Positions 63,694 to 64,000 of a DNA stretch of 64,000 nt are shown here, piece after piece (within the stretch, counting starts at the first letter, position 1; the number at the start of each line of letters is the position of its first letter). Location of the stretch: positions 186,001 to 250,000 of the forward strand of contig NZ_FOSB01000005.1 in the NCBI RefSeq assembly GCF_900114165.1, written 5' to 3'. The notes beneath the pieces are model-generated. The model was not told where the DNA came from. It saw only the letters and a program-made list of their open reading frames with translations, and ran no database searches. This DNA comes from Halobacillus dabanensis (lineage in GTDB: Bacteria; Bacillota; Bacilli; Bacillales; Halobacillaceae). The position numbers and the translations under genes are program-made.

Positions 63694-64000
63694 AGACACT
63701 AAAAAATTTCCCCTATCAACATGTACTTGTCTTAGGTCTAGCTAAAAGTGGAACAGCCGCTGCAGAGCTTTTATTGGATAGTGGTGTAGAAGTAAGGATT
63801 AATGATCTTAAGGCAGATAAAGAGACAGCGGAAGTCCAGGCATTAATCAACAAAGGAGCGGATGTCGTAACGGGTGGTCACCCATTATCTGTGTTGGATG
63901 ATATTGACTATCTCGTCAAAAATCCTGGCATCCCTTATGAGAATCCAATTATAGCAGAGGCTGTGGAGCGAAAGATTCCTGTGGTCACAGAAGTGGAGCT
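63690..64000 (+). CDS. murD: UDP-MurNAc-L-alanine--D-glutamate ligase MurD (N-terminal part, cut by window end)
   Basis: The first 103 codons are present. N-terminal Rossmann domain: [20 protein letters not shown], then [11 protein letters not shown] and [14 protein letters not shown], which is the MurD pattern (K.PG.P). ATG 63690 overlaps the mraY stop (ATGA). In the family order spoVE or ftsW-like and murG would follow beyond the window. Confidence 0.93.
   Translation, partial: MKTLKNFPYQHVLVLGLAKSGTAAAELLLDSGVEVRINDLKADKETAEVQALINKGADVVTGGHPLSVLDDIDYLVKNPGIPYENPIIAEAVERKIPVVTEVE

Overview
The window is a chromosomal segment of a low-to-mid GC Gram-positive endospore former of the family Bacillaceae. 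Gene order follows the Bacillus subtilis pdh - speA - yktAB - yla - pycA - cta - ylb - dcw stretch almost gene for gene. A BCCT-type compatible-solute transporter and many intergenic palindromes fit a halotolerant or halophilic genus of the Halobacillus / Thalassobacillus / Pontibacillus / Virgibacillus kind. MurE carries the DNPR motif expected for a meso-diaminopimelate ligase. No rRNA, tRNA, CRISPR, phage or transposase gene is visible.

Layout. 1-5.4 kb: pyruvate dehydrogenase operon pdhABCD. 5.5-10 kb: Slp-like lipoprotein, BCCT transporter, YqjA-like membrane protein, lipoprotein polysaccharide deacetylase. 10-10.3 kb: a complete SR1-type dual-function RNA gene with its SR1P peptide (37 aa), a sigma-A promoter and a CcpA (cre) site. 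10.4-20.5 kb: speA, a nitronate monooxygenase-like gene, yktA, yktB, ykzI, suhB, then ylaF/H/I/J/L, glsA and ylaN. 20.8-31.4 kb: pycA and ctaBCDEFG for the caa3 oxidase. 31.5-51.5 kb: ylb region (RNA processing, coat and sporulation proteins, rsmD, coaD, tmcAL, rpmF, gerR-like, panE). 52-64 kb: bshC and the division and cell-wall cluster mraZ-rsmH-ftsL-pbpB-spoVD-murE-murF-mraY-murD (murD cut by the window end).

How it works together: Pdh, PycA and the caa3 oxidase form a central carbon and respiration block. SR1/SR1P and the cre site link it to carbon-source control. The ylb block mixes housekeeping RNA/ribosome genes with sporulation genes. The dcw cluster makes peptidoglycan for both vegetative division (PBP2B) and the spore cortex (SpoVD).

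Most unusual content. (1) At least eight intergenic copies of a nested-hairpin element (called family A here). Its arms differ in sequence between copies but stay complementary, and the 3' arm always carries a 4-5 nt bulge, so structure rather than sequence is conserved. (2) Eight copies of a second family of roughly 80-200 bp GC-rich palindromes (family B), some paired, one chimeric, one internally deleted, several flanked by a shared boundary motif (family C). (3) rsmH is split by a one-base frameshift. (4) ylbJ appears to start with ATT. (5) typA, ylaK, ftsW and ctaA are missing from slots where B. subtilis has them.
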